A DNA stretch of 64,000 nt from Clostridia bacterium (GCA_910575245.1 CAJTEN010000017.1:59348-123347), one strand, 5' to 3'; positions 27,904 through 37,425 are shown, counted from the first letter of the stretch. A program made the numbers and translations. Notes: generated by a model from the letters alone, not told the origin.

Positions 27904-28975
27904 CTATGTGATATTTTTCACCCAGCCGTATTTCCTGTAATGACGGTATACGGCCGGAAGTTTGACAATTTCATCCAGGTTCAGCACGAAATACACAAAA
28001 AGCACCGGGAATTTAAAGACGAAAGCACACAAACAGCCCAGCGGAACCGTGATACACCATAAAGTTACCGCATCACACAACAGGCCGAACCGGGAATCCC
28101 CTCCTGCCGGGAAGATACCGCCTATCGTCATACAGTTGACAGATTTCCCTGCCAGATAATAGGAACACATAAACAGCATTCCCCTTAAGTATTCTTCTGC
28201 CACAGGCGTCATTGCAACAATTCTCACAATCAGGGGCGACAGGGCTATAAGCAGAAGTCCTGTCAAAACGCCGCATATAACAGCCGCCCTGATCAATGTC
28301 TTCCCGGCTTTCTTCGCTCCCTCAAACCGATTGGCGCCCAGTTCATTTCCCACAATGATACTTCCAGCTCACCTCTTCGCAAAACCACATAGACAACACA
28401 CAAAACTGTCTGGACCGCCGTCGCAATCACCGTTGCCAGTGCCGCTCCTGCAACGCCCATAGCCGGGACCTTGGCCAGTCCGAAAATGAGAACCGCGTTC
28501 AATAAGATATTCAGGACCACCGTCGTACTTCTGATCACCGTACTCAAATTGACTGCATTGCAGTTTTTCATAAATTAATATAAACCTGTGATACCGCAGA
28601 CAAAATCCAGGAAACACCGACCATTCTCAGATAGCCGCTCCCCAGCAAGACAAGCTCCGGTTCATTCGTAAAAAAAACGCATGATATCCTCCGGAAAGAT
28701 CATCGCAGCCGCCATAAATATAACTGCCGTTATGCACGAAACCCGAAGCACAAGGCTACATACCTTCGAAATACCGGCGTAATCTCTTTTCCCGTAATAC
28801 TGCGCAACGAACATATTCTCCCCGATGATAAAGGCTGCCATAAAAAGATTAAATACAAATGTAACTTGTATGGCCAGTGATACCGCAGCCATAGAATCCT
28901 GATTTAACTTCCCCAGCATAAGTGCGTCACATGCCCCCACAAGCGCAAGCATAAACTGCTGGAATGCTCACTTTC
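27904..28975 (-). pseudogene. Degraded MATE-family efflux transporter
   Basis: Three frames together encode pieces of a MATE multidrug/Na+ antiporter. The 5' piece begins near FQQFMLALVGACDALMLGKL, with the first 20-30 residues gone. It is interrupted at an 8-T run after IMRFF (7 T would keep FFTNEPELVLLGSG). A second frameshift occurs near QVYINL before MKNCNAVNLSTVIRST. The third piece joins LRRGELEVS to IIVGNELGANRFEGAKKAG, which lacks roughly 70 residues of a normal MATE. The end YRHYRKYGWVKNIT is intact. Confidence 0.88.
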
Positions 28976-29000
28976 TGCTTCCATACAGCATGATGTGGCC

Positions 29001-29170
29001 TGCGGCTTCCCTGTGTTACAGTTCACGGCCTAACCGTCCGCGAACTGTAACGCATCCAGCCCATGAAAAGTCGCCTTCGGCGAGGGGCTGGATGCCTGAA
29101 ACCGTAGCTTTATCGGCCGGATGCCTTGCAGCAGGGTGCAAGGCACCGTGAATAGTAACTTCCCTGTCAC
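29001..29170. repeat. Multi-hairpin repeat upstream of an AraC gene
   Basis: Three stems follow one another: GTTACAGTTC / GAACTGTAAC (29015-29051), GCATCCAGCCC / GGGCTGGATGC (29052-29095, with an inner TCGCC-TTC-GGCGA) and GCCTTGCA / TGCAAGGC (29123-29144). The left flank CGGCTTCCCTGT and right flank AGTAACTTCCCTGTCACGGA resemble the left arm of the GTAACAGTTCAG family, so this looks like a diverged relative. It borders the truncated end of the MATE pseudogene. The remaining 120 bases to the AraC start hold an A/T-rich tract with a TATAAT at 29222-29227. Confidence 0.65.
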
Positions 29171-29292
29171 GGATTAATTTAACAATAGCAAATACGGATA
29201 GGAAATTCTTTCAAAATATATTATAATTATATAACAATCTTCTCTGTACACAGTGCACCTGCATAATCTATTAATAGCCAGAGGAATACGCT

Positions 29293-30210
29293 ATGAAGAA
29301 ACACCCAGAATACAATTCTGCCTTTAATTACGACCTGTCGGAAACCGTTGCCTATAACAACCCGTTGTTTCCGGTCTACACCAGATACGACATTCTTTCC
29401 ACCTATCCGGATTATTCCGCGATCAGCCACTGGCACAAAGACCTGGAATTCATTGTGGTCAGAAAAGGCTCCATGACCTACAATATCAATGGGAAACTTG
29501 TTGAACTGACAGATGGAAACGGGATTATGGTAAACAGCCGGCAGCTTCACTATGGATTCTCGGCACAGCATAATGAATGCGAATTCATCTGTATCATAAT
29601 ATCTCCGGAACTACTGCAGGGAAATGAATGGTTTTATCAGAATTTCGTGGAACACATCACTGAGAATTCTGCCTGCCCGTATCTTCTTCTTGGCCGCAGC
29701 GCCGATTCCTGCTGCTGGCAGGCATCCGTTCTGGACAGGCTGGAGCATCTGTATGCCTCTTTTGGTACTGATCCTGCTGCGCCCTGTTCTAATTTTGAAG
29801 TGATTGAAGACTTTACTTTTATTATGAAAATGCTGTACGAAAACCTGAAAACCGGGAATCCGGCCAAAAAACAGGAATCTGCCGAACTCTCCACGCTTAA
29901 AAAAATGATCGCCTACATTGATGACCACTACACGGAGCACATCAGGCTGGAAGACATCGCCCTGTCCGGTGCATGTTGTAAGAGCAGATGCTCCATGCTT
30001 TTCAAAAAATATCTTCGTGACACACCTGTTGCCTACGTCACCAAGCTCAGACTCAGGAAGAGCCTGGCCATATTACTGGATCTGAACAAAAATATTACAG
30101 ATGTCGCCTACGAATGCGGTTTCAGCGGAACAAGCTATTACTGTGAAACTTTCAAAAAGTATTATGGTACTTCTCCGCTGCTGTACAAAAAAATGCACAG
30201 GCAGTCCTAG
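29293..30210 (+). CDS. AraC-family transcriptional regulator with cupin domain
   Basis: The 305-residue protein has an N-terminal cupin sensor (residues 30-110, with YSAISHWHKDLEFIVV) and a C-terminal double helix-turn-helix. The latter runs from residue 210, with HIRLEDIALSGACCKSRCS and NITDVAYECGFSGTSYYCETFKKYYGTSP. It is divergent from the broken MATE gene, which it may once have controlled. A typical AraC regulator for a small ligand; the ligand is unknown. Confidence 0.9.
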   Translation: MKKHPEYNSAFNYDLSETVAYNNPLFPVYTRYDILSTYPDYSAISHWHKDLEFIVVRKGSMTYNINGKLVELTDGNGIMVNSRQLHYGFSAQHNECEFICIIISPELLQGNEWFYQNFVEHITENSACPYLLLGRSADSCCWQASVLDRLEHLYASFGTDPAAPCSNFEVIEDFTFIMKMLYENLKTGNPAKKQESAELSTLKKMIAYIDDHYTEHIRLEDIALSGACCKSRCSMLFKKYLRDTPVAYVTKLRLRKSLAILLDLNKNITDVAYECGFSGTSYYCETFKKYYGTSPLLYKKMHRQS

Positions 30211-30245
30211 AACAAGACCGCCTGTGCCGCTGTTTTAAATTACCG

Positions 30246-30473
30246 TCATCCACAGTCCGACTCTTCCGCATCAAACAGCTTCCCGGTAGCAAAAGGACTT
30301 CCCACATCACATCTTCCATGATGATATGCCTTCTTAACCTCTCCTTCTGACACTTCCGCCGATGTCTCCACCTTAATGCGGCTCACACCGCCCTGTGCCA
30401 TATTGTCCAGCATTCTGATCACGTCATCTACTTCGCCCATATCAATCTTTTCCTTTCTGACATACTCACCCAT
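30246..30473 (-). CDS. Small protein with a C-terminal HHGRCDVGSP motif
   Basis: A 75-residue protein starting MGEYVRKEKIDMGEVDDVIRM, with an acidic amphipathic N-terminal half and a C-terminal segment HHGRCDVGSPFATGK rich in His, Cys, Gly. The sequence is protein-like, and I believe close relatives occur in other Lachnospiraceae, though no function is known to me. It converges with the AraC gene. Confidence 0.7.
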   Translation of the reverse strand: MGEYVRKEKIDMGEVDDVIRMLDNMAQGGVSRIKVETSAEVSEGEVKKAYHHGRCDVGSPFATGKLFDAEESDCG

Positions 30474-30541
30474 GATTTCCGTATGTTTATCATAGCATGG
30501 AAAGATATGCTATGACAACTTTTAATCAGGTGTGCGTTATT

Positions 30542-30701
30542 GTAACAGTTCAGCCTTCGGCTTCCCTGTTACGGAATCTGCCAATTGAGCAAAGCTCAAT
30601 TTTTCCAAGTTGCCTGCGGCGAGGGCAGGTTCTCTCTCGGCTAAATCTACGCGTTCTCACGGACTTTGCAGTAAGTGCAAAGTCCTGGGCTGAACTGTTA
30701 C
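30542..30701. repeat. Full-length 160-bp GTAACAGTTCAG interspersed repeat
   Basis: Perfect 14-bp terminal inverted repeats GTAACAGTTCAGCC / GGCTGAACTGTTAC bound the element. The left arm folds by AGCC-TTC-GGCT within GTAACAG / CTGTTAC. A middle hairpin AATTGAGC-AAA-GCTCAATT follows. The right arm holds a 10-bp stem GGACTTTGCA / TGCAAAGTCC. Left-arm or right-arm copies occur at 5868, 15480, 21527, 58180, 58474 and 62572. There is no coding capacity. Confidence 0.88.
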
Positions 30702-30740
30702 GCATTATTTACTATGAGCGGCCAGGCCGTAAATAGTAAC
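30697..30740. repeat. Palindrome adjoining the full-length repeat, just after the GH35 stop
   Basis: GTTAC ... TATTTAC and GTAAATA-GTAAC pair across an inner GGCC-A-GGCC, sharing its GTTAC with the end of the repeat at 30542-30701. It ends ten bases from the GH35 stop and may act as a 3' transcript hairpin. Confidence 0.6.
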
Positions 30741-30749
30741 GCTTGCTTC

Positions 30750-33359
30750 CTATATCACGGAAGTATATTCTGCTACAGTAATCTCTTCCAGCACAGGATG
30801 CTCTCCTGTGCCCTGGCACCAGATCTGCACCGCTTCCTCAGTTACCCATTCTTTACACAGACAGACCACATCCCGGCTGCCGCCCGCTACCACAGGCATG
30901 TTCTCTTGCGGGAGCAGGATTCTTCCCGCCGTGTGCCCGCCGGCATATACGGTCAGTTTCATATCTCTTCCCTTCAGGAAAAGCTTTATATCCTTAGCGG
31001 TACATTGCTCCAGGGATAACAGGAGAAACCGGTTTTCTCCCTGCTCCATACGGAAAGGAAGCGCGCAGGGCTCCCTGTCCCTGCCCGGAACGGGAAGCAC
31101 GCTCCCATAGAGACAGTCTTTCACTATTTTTCCTCTGAGAAGCGTCACCCTTCCGGCCAGATCCGTATAATATCTGCGGATGATCCGCACCGTAAGCTCT
31201 ATACGCCCACTGCCCGCGAAGGAAGATAAGTCTATATAGGGATTGTCCTTTTCTATCATGCCCATGTAACGGTTATTCACATAGATGCCTATCATACAGT
31301 CCGCAATTTCAAAATGAAGGAACAGGGCATCCTCACCGGATCCGGATTCTATGTATCTTGTGTATACCGTCTTCAGCGGGGAAAGAGCCCGGTTGTAGCC
31401 GTCAATCCCGGATATCGTGTTGTATGGGGAATGGCGGAAGAAAAAGGTGTCTTCCCAGGGCATTTCATCCATGTCCATCATCCAGCCTGTGCTGATGTCC
31501 TCTTTGCTGTCAATATAGACCAGCTTCTCAATCCCTTTTAAGGAACCCATACGGAGACTGGCACAGCGGATATCATCGAAATTACTGTGTCCCCATATTT
31601 CCGTAAAGATATCCAGCTCCCCTTCCTCAAAACGATGCAGGCTGCAGCCTCCGCTGGCATAGAAGGTTCTGGCAGTATGCCCGTCATCCACGGTTATAAG
31701 ATCTGCCGCTTTCACCAGCAGATATTCCCCTGTCCGGGGAATCATGACGTGATAACGGCCGATGCCGCGGTACTGCCCCATCTTTTCCATGGGACGGATG
31801 CTCTCCGGCCTGATTTCTCCATGTCTGAGCGAACATGGAGCCGCATAAAGTCCGGATAATTCCCCGGTCCTTCTTTGTCCGGAAATCCCATGCACCAGAT
31901 CGGGCAGGCCAGGGATATGCCTCCACGCCATATCCTCCGGGCTTCCGGCCAGGAAGCTGATAGTTCCATAGGAGAATGAAACGATATCTGTCATATCGTC
32001 ACGGCAGATCCTCTCTTGCCCGTTCTCCCCTGCAAGAGTACATTCCAGCGGGCCGGAACCATACAGACATACCTCTGTACTGTCCCCGCACCTGTCGATC
32101 CACCCTATCTCATAATTGGAATACCGGATCTCACAAGCTGCGCTCAACTGAAAATGCCAGGGCAGCAGCCGGGTTTCCAGCTCTTTCATCTCTATCCGCA
32201 GGGCAAAGGGTTCCTCTCCTTCGGACTCCGATTCCAATGTCACCGTGCCGGCATCTCCCAGATTTGAAACAGCCACAAGCCGGCCTTCCGGAAACCGCAG
32301 AACTGGAAGCAGTGTATTGACCGGCCGGTCAGAGACAATCTTAAGCGCATCCGCCTTTCCGGGTCTGGCAGCCGCCAGACTCCCCTTCAGGCTGTACAGC
32401 AGACCGGAAAGCAGACGTGCCTCCAGAAACTGCCTGTTTACTTCCCCTGCTGATCCAATCATAGAACAAAAATCATAGTCCGAGGCCATCAGGGCTACCG
32501 GATTCTCCGGCGGCCCCCAGTTTGTAATACCGTTATAGAAGTCCATCGTACAACCCGCCGTCTGATTGTAGGGACTTAAAAGCCTTGCACCGCAGGCAAG
32601 CAGCCTTTTCAGAAAACCATGCTCCCGATTGGTCTCCGTGACCAGAAACGGCATCTCCCTTTCCTGTACAGAAGCATAGAGATGAAACCCCCGTTCCTCC
32701 AGACCCGGAGAGCCGCCGTCCTCATAAACATTAAAGGCCGTATACAGACCCGGTGTCAGACCGCCTCCTCTGAGAAGATCGTTCTGCCCGCAGCAATAGA
32801 ACAGCGGAACCTCAATACCAAGTCCTTCCGCCTGCCGCTTCAGCTTCGCCATATAGCTGACAGGACTGGTGCAGTTATAGAAGTCCAGTTCGTTCTCGAT
32901 CTGCATACAGATAACGGTGCCGCCTTTCCCGATCTGGTACGCGGCAATGACCGGGAGAATATGTCCATACCAGTTTCCTATTTCCTGCAGAAATTCCGGA
33001 TCATCCTGCCGGATGGCAATCCCCCTCTCCCAGAGCCAGGCGGGAATTGCTCCCCCATCCCATTCCGAACAGATATACGGACCCGGACGGGCGATCACAT
33101 ACAGGCCGTTATCCGCAGCCAGCCTTAAGAAACGTTCCACATTCCGATTGCCTTCAAAATCCCAGCACCCCGGTGCGGTCTCATGATAATTCCAGGGAAA
33201 GTAGACATCAATCGCATGATATCCCGCCGCCTTCAGCAGCTGCATCCGCTCCTCCCACCTTTCCTGCGGAATGCGGAAATAAAACAGGGAGGAAGCCAGC
33301 AAAGTGCGGTACTCCCCGTCAATACAAATTCCGTTCTGATCAAATACAATCGACCTCAT
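30750..33359 (-). CDS. Glycoside hydrolase family 35 (beta-galactosidase-like)
   Basis: The 869-residue intracellular-looking enzyme (no signal peptide) starts with the GH35 TIM barrel. It carries RPGPYICSEWDGGAIPAWL (residues 91-109), the acid/base region QIENELDFY with Glu157, and FLVTETNREHG with Glu242 as the likely nucleophile. Beta-sandwich domains follow, to the C-terminus. It ends the operon of the CUT1 ABC genes 33375-36557, so it probably hydrolyses the imported oligosaccharide. Linkage specificity is not certain. Confidence 0.88.
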   Translation of the reverse strand: MRSIVFDQNGICIDGEYRTLLASSLFYFRIPQERWEERMQLLKAAGYHAIDVYFPWNYHETAPGCWDFEGNRNVERFLRLAADNGLYVIARPGPYICSEWDGGAIPAWLWERGIAIRQDDPEFLQEIGNWYGHILPVIAAYQIGKGGTVICMQIENELDFYNCTSPVSYMAKLKRQAEGLGIEVPLFYCCGQNDLLRGGGLTPGLYTAFNVYEDGGSPGLEERGFHLYASVQEREMPFLVTETNREHGFLKRLLACGARLLSPYNQTAGCTMDFYNGITNWGPPENPVALMASDYDFCSMIGSAGEVNRQFLEARLLSGLLYSLKGSLAAARPGKADALKIVSDRPVNTLLPVLRFPEGRLVAVSNLGDAGTVTLESESEGEEPFALRIEMKELETRLLPWHFQLSAACEIRYSNYEIGWIDRCGDSTEVCLYGSGPLECTLAGENGQERICRDDMTDIVSFSYGTISFLAGSPEDMAWRHIPGLPDLVHGISGQRRTGELSGLYAAPCSLRHGEIRPESIRPMEKMGQYRGIGRYHVMIPRTGEYLLVKAADLITVDDGHTARTFYASGGCSLHRFEEGELDIFTEIWGHSNFDDIRCASLRMGSLKGIEKLVYIDSKEDISTGWMMDMDEMPWEDTFFFRHSPYNTISGIDGYNRALSPLKTVYTRYIESGSGEDALFLHFEIADCMIGIYVNNRYMGMIEKDNPYIDLSSFAGSGRIELTVRIIRRYYTDLAGRVTLLRGKIVKDCLYGSVLPVPGRDREPCALPFRMEQGENRFLLLSLEQCTAKDIKLFLKGRDMKLTVYAGGHTAGRILLPQENMPVVAGGSRDVVCLCKEWVTEEAVQIWCQGTGEHPVLEEITVAEYTSVI

Positions 33360-33374
33360 AATCCTTACCTCCTG

Positions 33375-34196
33375 TCAGCCTTTCAGGCCGCTGTGTACCA
33401 TTCCGTCAGTGATCTGTTTCTCAAATATGAGAAAGACAATGAGAATGGGAATCAATGCACATACTGTCCCGGCCATAATGACAGTATACTGCATGGTATG
33501 CTCTGACTGGAAGAACTTCAATCCCAGCTGGATCGTATACTTGTGCCTGGAATTCAAGTAGATCAACGGCGCCATATAGTCGTTCCACACCTGAATGAAA
33601 GTGAATATGACCAGCGTTGCCAGCGCCGGTTTTGCCTGCGGTAGCATGATTTTCCCAAAGGTACGGAATTCTCCGGCTCCGTCAATCCGGGCGGCCTCTA
33701 CCAGGTCGTCCGGCACGGTCATGAAAAACTGCCGGAGCAGAAAGATGCCAAAAGCGCTGGCCAGCTGCCCCAGGATCAGAGACAGATGCGTATCCGTCAG
33801 CTTCAGGGAACTGATGATCTGATATTGTGGAATCATGATCGTATGCCAGGGAACCATCATGGTAGCGATATACAGGCCAAAGATAAAGTTTCTTCCGGCA
33901 AATTTGATCTTGGCGAAGGCATAGGCCGCCAGCGCACTGATAAATACCTGCCCTGCCGTGGCGCAGACAGCCACAAACGCGGTATTTTTATAAAAGATCA
34001 GGAACGGTTCCTCCGTCCATACCTTAACATAATTGCTCCAGTTCACCGGATCGGGGATCCACTCGATCGGTACGGTGAACACCTGACTGTCGTACTTTAA
34101 GGAGGTGGACAGCATCCACAAAAAAGGAAAGATCATGAGCAGTGACATAAAGAACATCAAAGCATAAAAAAGAACAGTTGATATCTTTTTATTCAT
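33375..34196 (-). CDS. CUT1 carbohydrate ABC transporter permease (MalG type)
   Basis: Inner-membrane subunit, 273 residues and six predicted helices, with the EAA loop VEAARIDGAGEFRTFGKIMLP that docks to the ATPase. Start at 34196 follows AGGAG; an in-frame start ten codons upstream overlaps the preceding gene and has no site. The C-terminus ITDGMVHSGLKG is typical of MalG-like proteins. Partner of the permease at 34208. Confidence 0.93.
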   Translation of the reverse strand: MNKKISTVLFYALMFFMSLLMIFPFLWMLSTSLKYDSQVFTVPIEWIPDPVNWSNYVKVWTEEPFLIFYKNTAFVAVCATAGQVFISALAAYAFAKIKFAGRNFIFGLYIATMMVPWHTIMIPQYQIISSLKLTDTHLSLILGQLASAFGIFLLRQFFMTVPDDLVEAARIDGAGEFRTFGKIMLPQAKPALATLVIFTFIQVWNDYMAPLIYLNSRHKYTIQLGLKFFQSEHTMQYTVIMAGTVCALIPILIVFLIFEKQITDGMVHSGLKG

Positions 34197-34207
34197 TTCG
34201 TTTTCTC

Positions 34208-35113
34208 CTAATCGTAGTTTACCCAATACTTCTGAACGGCAAATTGAATCAATGTAATGACCAGAATAACGGCAAACAGGAAATAGGCGATGGAAGACGC
34301 ATATCCCATGTGCATTTGCCTGAACCCTTCCTGATAAATGCGGAAAGCCAGTACATTCGTGCTCATCCCGGGACCGCCGTCAGTCATAACACTGATCAGG
34401 TCAAATACCTGAAAAGAACTGATGGTCACCAGTATCATATTCAGGAAGATCGTAGGGCTTATGAGCGGAAGCGTTATCCGGAAATACTTCTGCCACCCTC
34501 CGGCCCCGTCCAGAGCGGCGGCTTCATAGAGACTGCCCGGCACATTCTGCAGTCCGGCCAGAAAGATCATCATATAATATCCGGCGTTTTTCCATACCGA
34601 AACGATGATGACCGCATATAAAGCCCATGTGGTGGACGCCAGCCACTGCGGCAGGCTGTCTGCCCCAAGCTGTGCAAGCACAGTGTTCAGCGGTCCTCCC
34701 TGCGGATTAAATATCATTTTCCAGATAATGGCTACCGACACCATCGAAGAGATATAAGGCATAAAAAACGCAATCCGGAAGAACTTACGGCATCGGCTCA
34801 GCCGGTTCAGAAGGCTTGCCAGGAACAGAGAAACCAGCATCGTCAGCACAGAATACCAAATGGCATAGATACAGTTGTTCTTAATGGATACTTTAAAATA
34901 CCGGTCCTGAAACATTCTGGCATAATTTGCAAGTCCGATAAAGCCATAGTCCTTAGAGAGCCCGGTGTAATCTGTCAGACTGTACCAGAAGCCAAGAAGA
35001 ATCGGCAGAAACATAAACAAGGTAAACGCCAGCAGGCTAGGCAGGATGAAGCACCATCCGATCAGGTTCTGCCTGACCCTCCTTCTGCTGATTTCCAACC
35101 TTTTTATTGCCAT
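34208..35113 (-). CDS. CUT1 carbohydrate ABC transporter permease (MalF type)
   Basis: The 301-residue permease has six helices and the EAA loop YEAAALDGAGGWQKYFRITLP. The N-terminal FILPSLLAFTLFMFLPILLGFWYSL is characteristic of MalF-like subunits of the CUT1 class. It lies between the solute-binding lipoprotein and the second permease in the same transcript. Confidence 0.93.
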   Translation of the reverse strand: MAIKRLEISRRRVRQNLIGWCFILPSLLAFTLFMFLPILLGFWYSLTDYTGLSKDYGFIGLANYARMFQDRYFKVSIKNNCIYAIWYSVLTMLVSLFLASLLNRLSRCRKFFRIAFFMPYISSMVSVAIIWKMIFNPQGGPLNTVLAQLGADSLPQWLASTTWALYAVIIVSVWKNAGYYMMIFLAGLQNVPGSLYEAAALDGAGGWQKYFRITLPLISPTIFLNMILVTISSFQVFDLISVMTDGGPGMSTNVLAFRIYQEGFRQMHMGYASSIAYFLFAVILVITLIQFAVQKYWVNYD

Positions 35114-35195
35114 AGAACCACCTCCCTAAATTGAAGATCATAACCGGCAGCCCACATGCCAGACTTGTCATGCAGACTGCCGTTCCGTTCATTTC

Positions 35196-36557
35196 CTAAC
35201 GGTTCATAACCTCTAAACGGCGGTCTTCGAAGTTCTTCAGGGCATCCTCCAGACTCTGCTCGCCGATCAGATATAATTCCCTCTCCTCGATCTCCACGGA
35301 CTGCAGTTCCGTGTACTCCGGAATGAATAAAGTCTCAGAGATCTTAGACGGCCCAAGGATATTAGCCGCGCCGGCAACACCGATGGCTTCCTCAAAAACA
35401 CTTGTGATCTCGTCATCAATATACGCAGGGATCGCACCTGCTGCCGCAATGTACTTCGCAGCCTCCTTGCCCGCCATATAAGAGATAAACTCAAAGGCAG
35501 CTTCCTGCTTTTCGGAAGATGCGTTAATGCCGATGAAAGTACTTACGCCGCCGATCGTAACCGGGTCTGTTACCCCTTCCGGCTGCGGCACTGTGGCAAT
35601 ACCCAGTTCAAAGCTGTCACTGATGGACGGGTCGTTTTTCAGCATGGTCATCACATCGCTGATGGACCATTCGCCGCCCGGATACATATAGCATTTACCG
35701 GTACAGAAGAAGTTGATCCCATCGGTGCCGGTGCTCTTCATATCCGTAAAACTCATATGGGAGTTATCGGTATTATACAAACGGTTTTCCATCTCCCACC
35801 ATTCCTTAAGTGCACTCAGATCATCATCTGCAAGATTGGAATTTCTCTGAATGGTAATATAGGGACAGTTATTCCAATCCGGAATGTAACCGCCGTAAAT
35901 CCGGTCATTTCCTTCTCCTTCCGTAAGCTGTGCAGCCAGATTTGCATATTCTTCCCAAGTCAAATTGTCCGGATAGGAAACCCCCTTAGCGTCAAAGAGC
36001 TTCTTGTTGTAGAACAATCCATAGGCGGATGCGCGGTAAGGCAGTCCGTAGAATTTGTTGTCGATAGCCGTTTCCGCATATCCGGTGCCATAAATAGAGA
36101 CATCCATCCCGCTGTCGCTGATCATCTGCGTAATATCCGCCAGATTGCCGCTGGTTGCCAGATTGCTGAGCAGGGAACCGGAACGCATGTTGAAAACATC
36201 GATGTCATTAGAACCTGCCAGCATTGTCATCAGCTTATCATCGTACTCATCACTGCTCACCTGCGTCATTTCCACCGCAACATTGCTGCTGGCTGCATTG
36301 AAGGCGTCTACCATTTCCTGTAAATAATCGCCTTCACTCCAGGAATAATATTGAATCGTTACTTTTTCGCCGCCGCTGCCATCGGTTGTGGCCATCTCGC
36401 CCTCGCTCTCTTTGCCGTCCGCTTCCTGGGCAGGTTCTGCGGCGTCCGTCTGTCCGGATGCTTCCTCCTGTGTCGCCGCCGGCTGTGAACCGCAGCCCGC
36501 CAGAAGCCCCATTACTGTTACTGCCGCCATAAACAAGGCAATTGCTTTTCTTTTCAT
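35196..36557 (-). CDS. Sugar ABC transporter solute-binding lipoprotein
   Basis: A 453-residue extracellular binding protein of the MalE type. The signal peptide ends in lipobox GLLAGCGS (Cys near residue 22), followed by a low-complexity linker of A, Q, E, D. The mature domain has VTIQYYSWSEGDYLQEMVDAFN and GLPYRASAYGLFYNKKLFD. First gene of the importer-GH35 operon, with a predicted promoter at 36615-36643. The sugar is unknown; GH35 suggests a galactoside. Confidence 0.93.
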   Translation of the reverse strand: MKRKAIALFMAAVTVMGLLAGCGSQPAATQEEASGQTDAAEPAQEADGKESEGEMATTDGSGGEKVTIQYYSWSEGDYLQEMVDAFNAASSNVAVEMTQVSSDEYDDKLMTMLAGSNDIDVFNMRSGSLLSNLATSGNLADITQMISDSGMDVSIYGTGYAETAIDNKFYGLPYRASAYGLFYNKKLFDAKGVSYPDNLTWEEYANLAAQLTEGEGNDRIYGGYIPDWNNCPYITIQRNSNLADDDLSALKEWWEMENRLYNTDNSHMSFTDMKSTGTDGINFFCTGKCYMYPGGEWSISDVMTMLKNDPSISDSFELGIATVPQPEGVTDPVTIGGVSTFIGINASSEKQEAAFEFISYMAGKEAAKYIAAAGAIPAYIDDEITSVFEEAIGVAGAANILGPSKISETLFIPEYTELQSVEIEERELYLIGEQSLEDALKNFEDRRLEVMNR

Positions 36558-36614
36558 ATACGTATCCTCCTTTTTTCCGCGCTTTTTGGCGCATCTCGGA
36601 TTCCGAGTGACTCT

Positions 36615-36643
36615 ATTGTATTAGAAACTCCGTTTTTCCCCAA
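36615..36643 (-). promoter_or_regulatory. Putative promoter of the importer-GH35 operon
   Basis: TTGGGG and TACAAT with 17 bases between on the minus strand, about 55 bases before the binding-protein start and after the terminator of the two-component genes. Confidence 0.5.
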
Positions 36644-36674
36644 GGTTATCATTTCTCCACGGCCGCTCCGGAAG

Positions 36675-36706
36675 CAAAAAAAGATTAGAAAATCTAATCT
36701 TTCTTT
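36675..36706 (-). terminator. Terminator after the response regulator gene
   Basis: AAAGATTAGA / TCTAATCTTT forms a perfect stem followed on the minus strand by TTTTTTTGC, ten bases after the regulator stop. It separates the two-component operon from the importer operon. Confidence 0.88.
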
Positions 36707-36714
36707 GTGCACTA

Positions 36715-37425
36715 TTACAACATATCTTTCGTCTTCTCCCGAATCTTATCCATATAATAGAAAAAACCGCTTTGCTCCACCTTATCCACCACGTCCTCTA
36801 TAGACCTGCACTTCATCTTTTTCACAATATTGCGGATATGCGTTTTCAGGGTCGCCGGTTCAATGAAACGCTCCCTGCAGATGTCCTTAGCCCCTTTGCC
36901 CTCATGAAGGGCCGAGAGAATATCCCTCTCCGTATCCGTCAAAAGCTGCACAAGATAAATGGTGTAAAGCAGGGTATCTTCATTATTCTTGATCCTTTTA
37001 AATTCCCGCCGCAGTTTTTTTGCCACCTGAGGTCTCAGGATGGATTTCTCATAATAGGCATCCTTTACACATTGCACCATAGCTGCCGCCGAAGCGGTTT
37101 TTAAAATATAATCACAGGCTCCGGCCTGGAACGCAGCGTAGATCATTTCATCCTCCTCATAGACAGTCAGTATCACGATCTTGATAGCAGGAAATTCCTG
37201 TAAAATCTGCCTGGTTGCCGCAATACCGGCATATTTGCTTTCCATTTCAATATCCATAAGAATAACATCAGGACGTGTGACCGCGCTCTTCATAATGGCC
37301 TGATAGCCGTCATGGGCGACGGCAACCACCTCAAGGTCTTCCTCCTGGGCAAATACCGCTTCATATTTCCGGCAGAGCGATACCATATCGTCAACGATCA
37401 TTACTTTGATCTTTTCCGTTTTCAT
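36715..37425 (-). CDS. NarL/LuxR-family response regulator
   Basis: The 236-residue regulator has a receiver domain (MIVDDMVSLCRKYE; phospho-acceptor Asp in PDVILMDIEM near residue 57; ILTVYEEDEM; Lys in YILKTASA). A LuxR-type helix-turn-helix follows near residues 165-215 (LTDTERDILSALHEGKGAKDI, LKTHIRNIVKKM). Its start overlaps the kinase end by 35 bases. It probably controls the importer-GH35 operon downstream; this is inference from position. Confidence 0.9.
   Translation of the reverse strand: MKTEKIKVMIVDDMVSLCRKYEAVFAQEEDLEVVAVAHDGYQAIMKSAVTRPDVILMDIEMESKYAGIAATRQILQEFPAIKIVILTVYEEDEMIYAAFQAGACDYILKTASAAAMVQCVKDAYYEKSILRPQVAKKLRREFKRIKNNEDTLLYTIYLVQLLTDTERDILSALHEGKGAKDICRERFIEPATLKTHIRNIVKKMKCRSIEDVVDKVEQSGFFYYMDKIREKTKDML

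Noticed and set aside
28662..28680. Phase-variable switch at the 8-T run in the MATE gene
   Set aside because: Further frameshifts and a large internal deletion mean that changing the T count alone could not restore the pump.
36145..36327. Small plus-strand frames opposite the sugar-binding protein
   Set aside because: Antisense of a well-supported lipoprotein, with no start signals.
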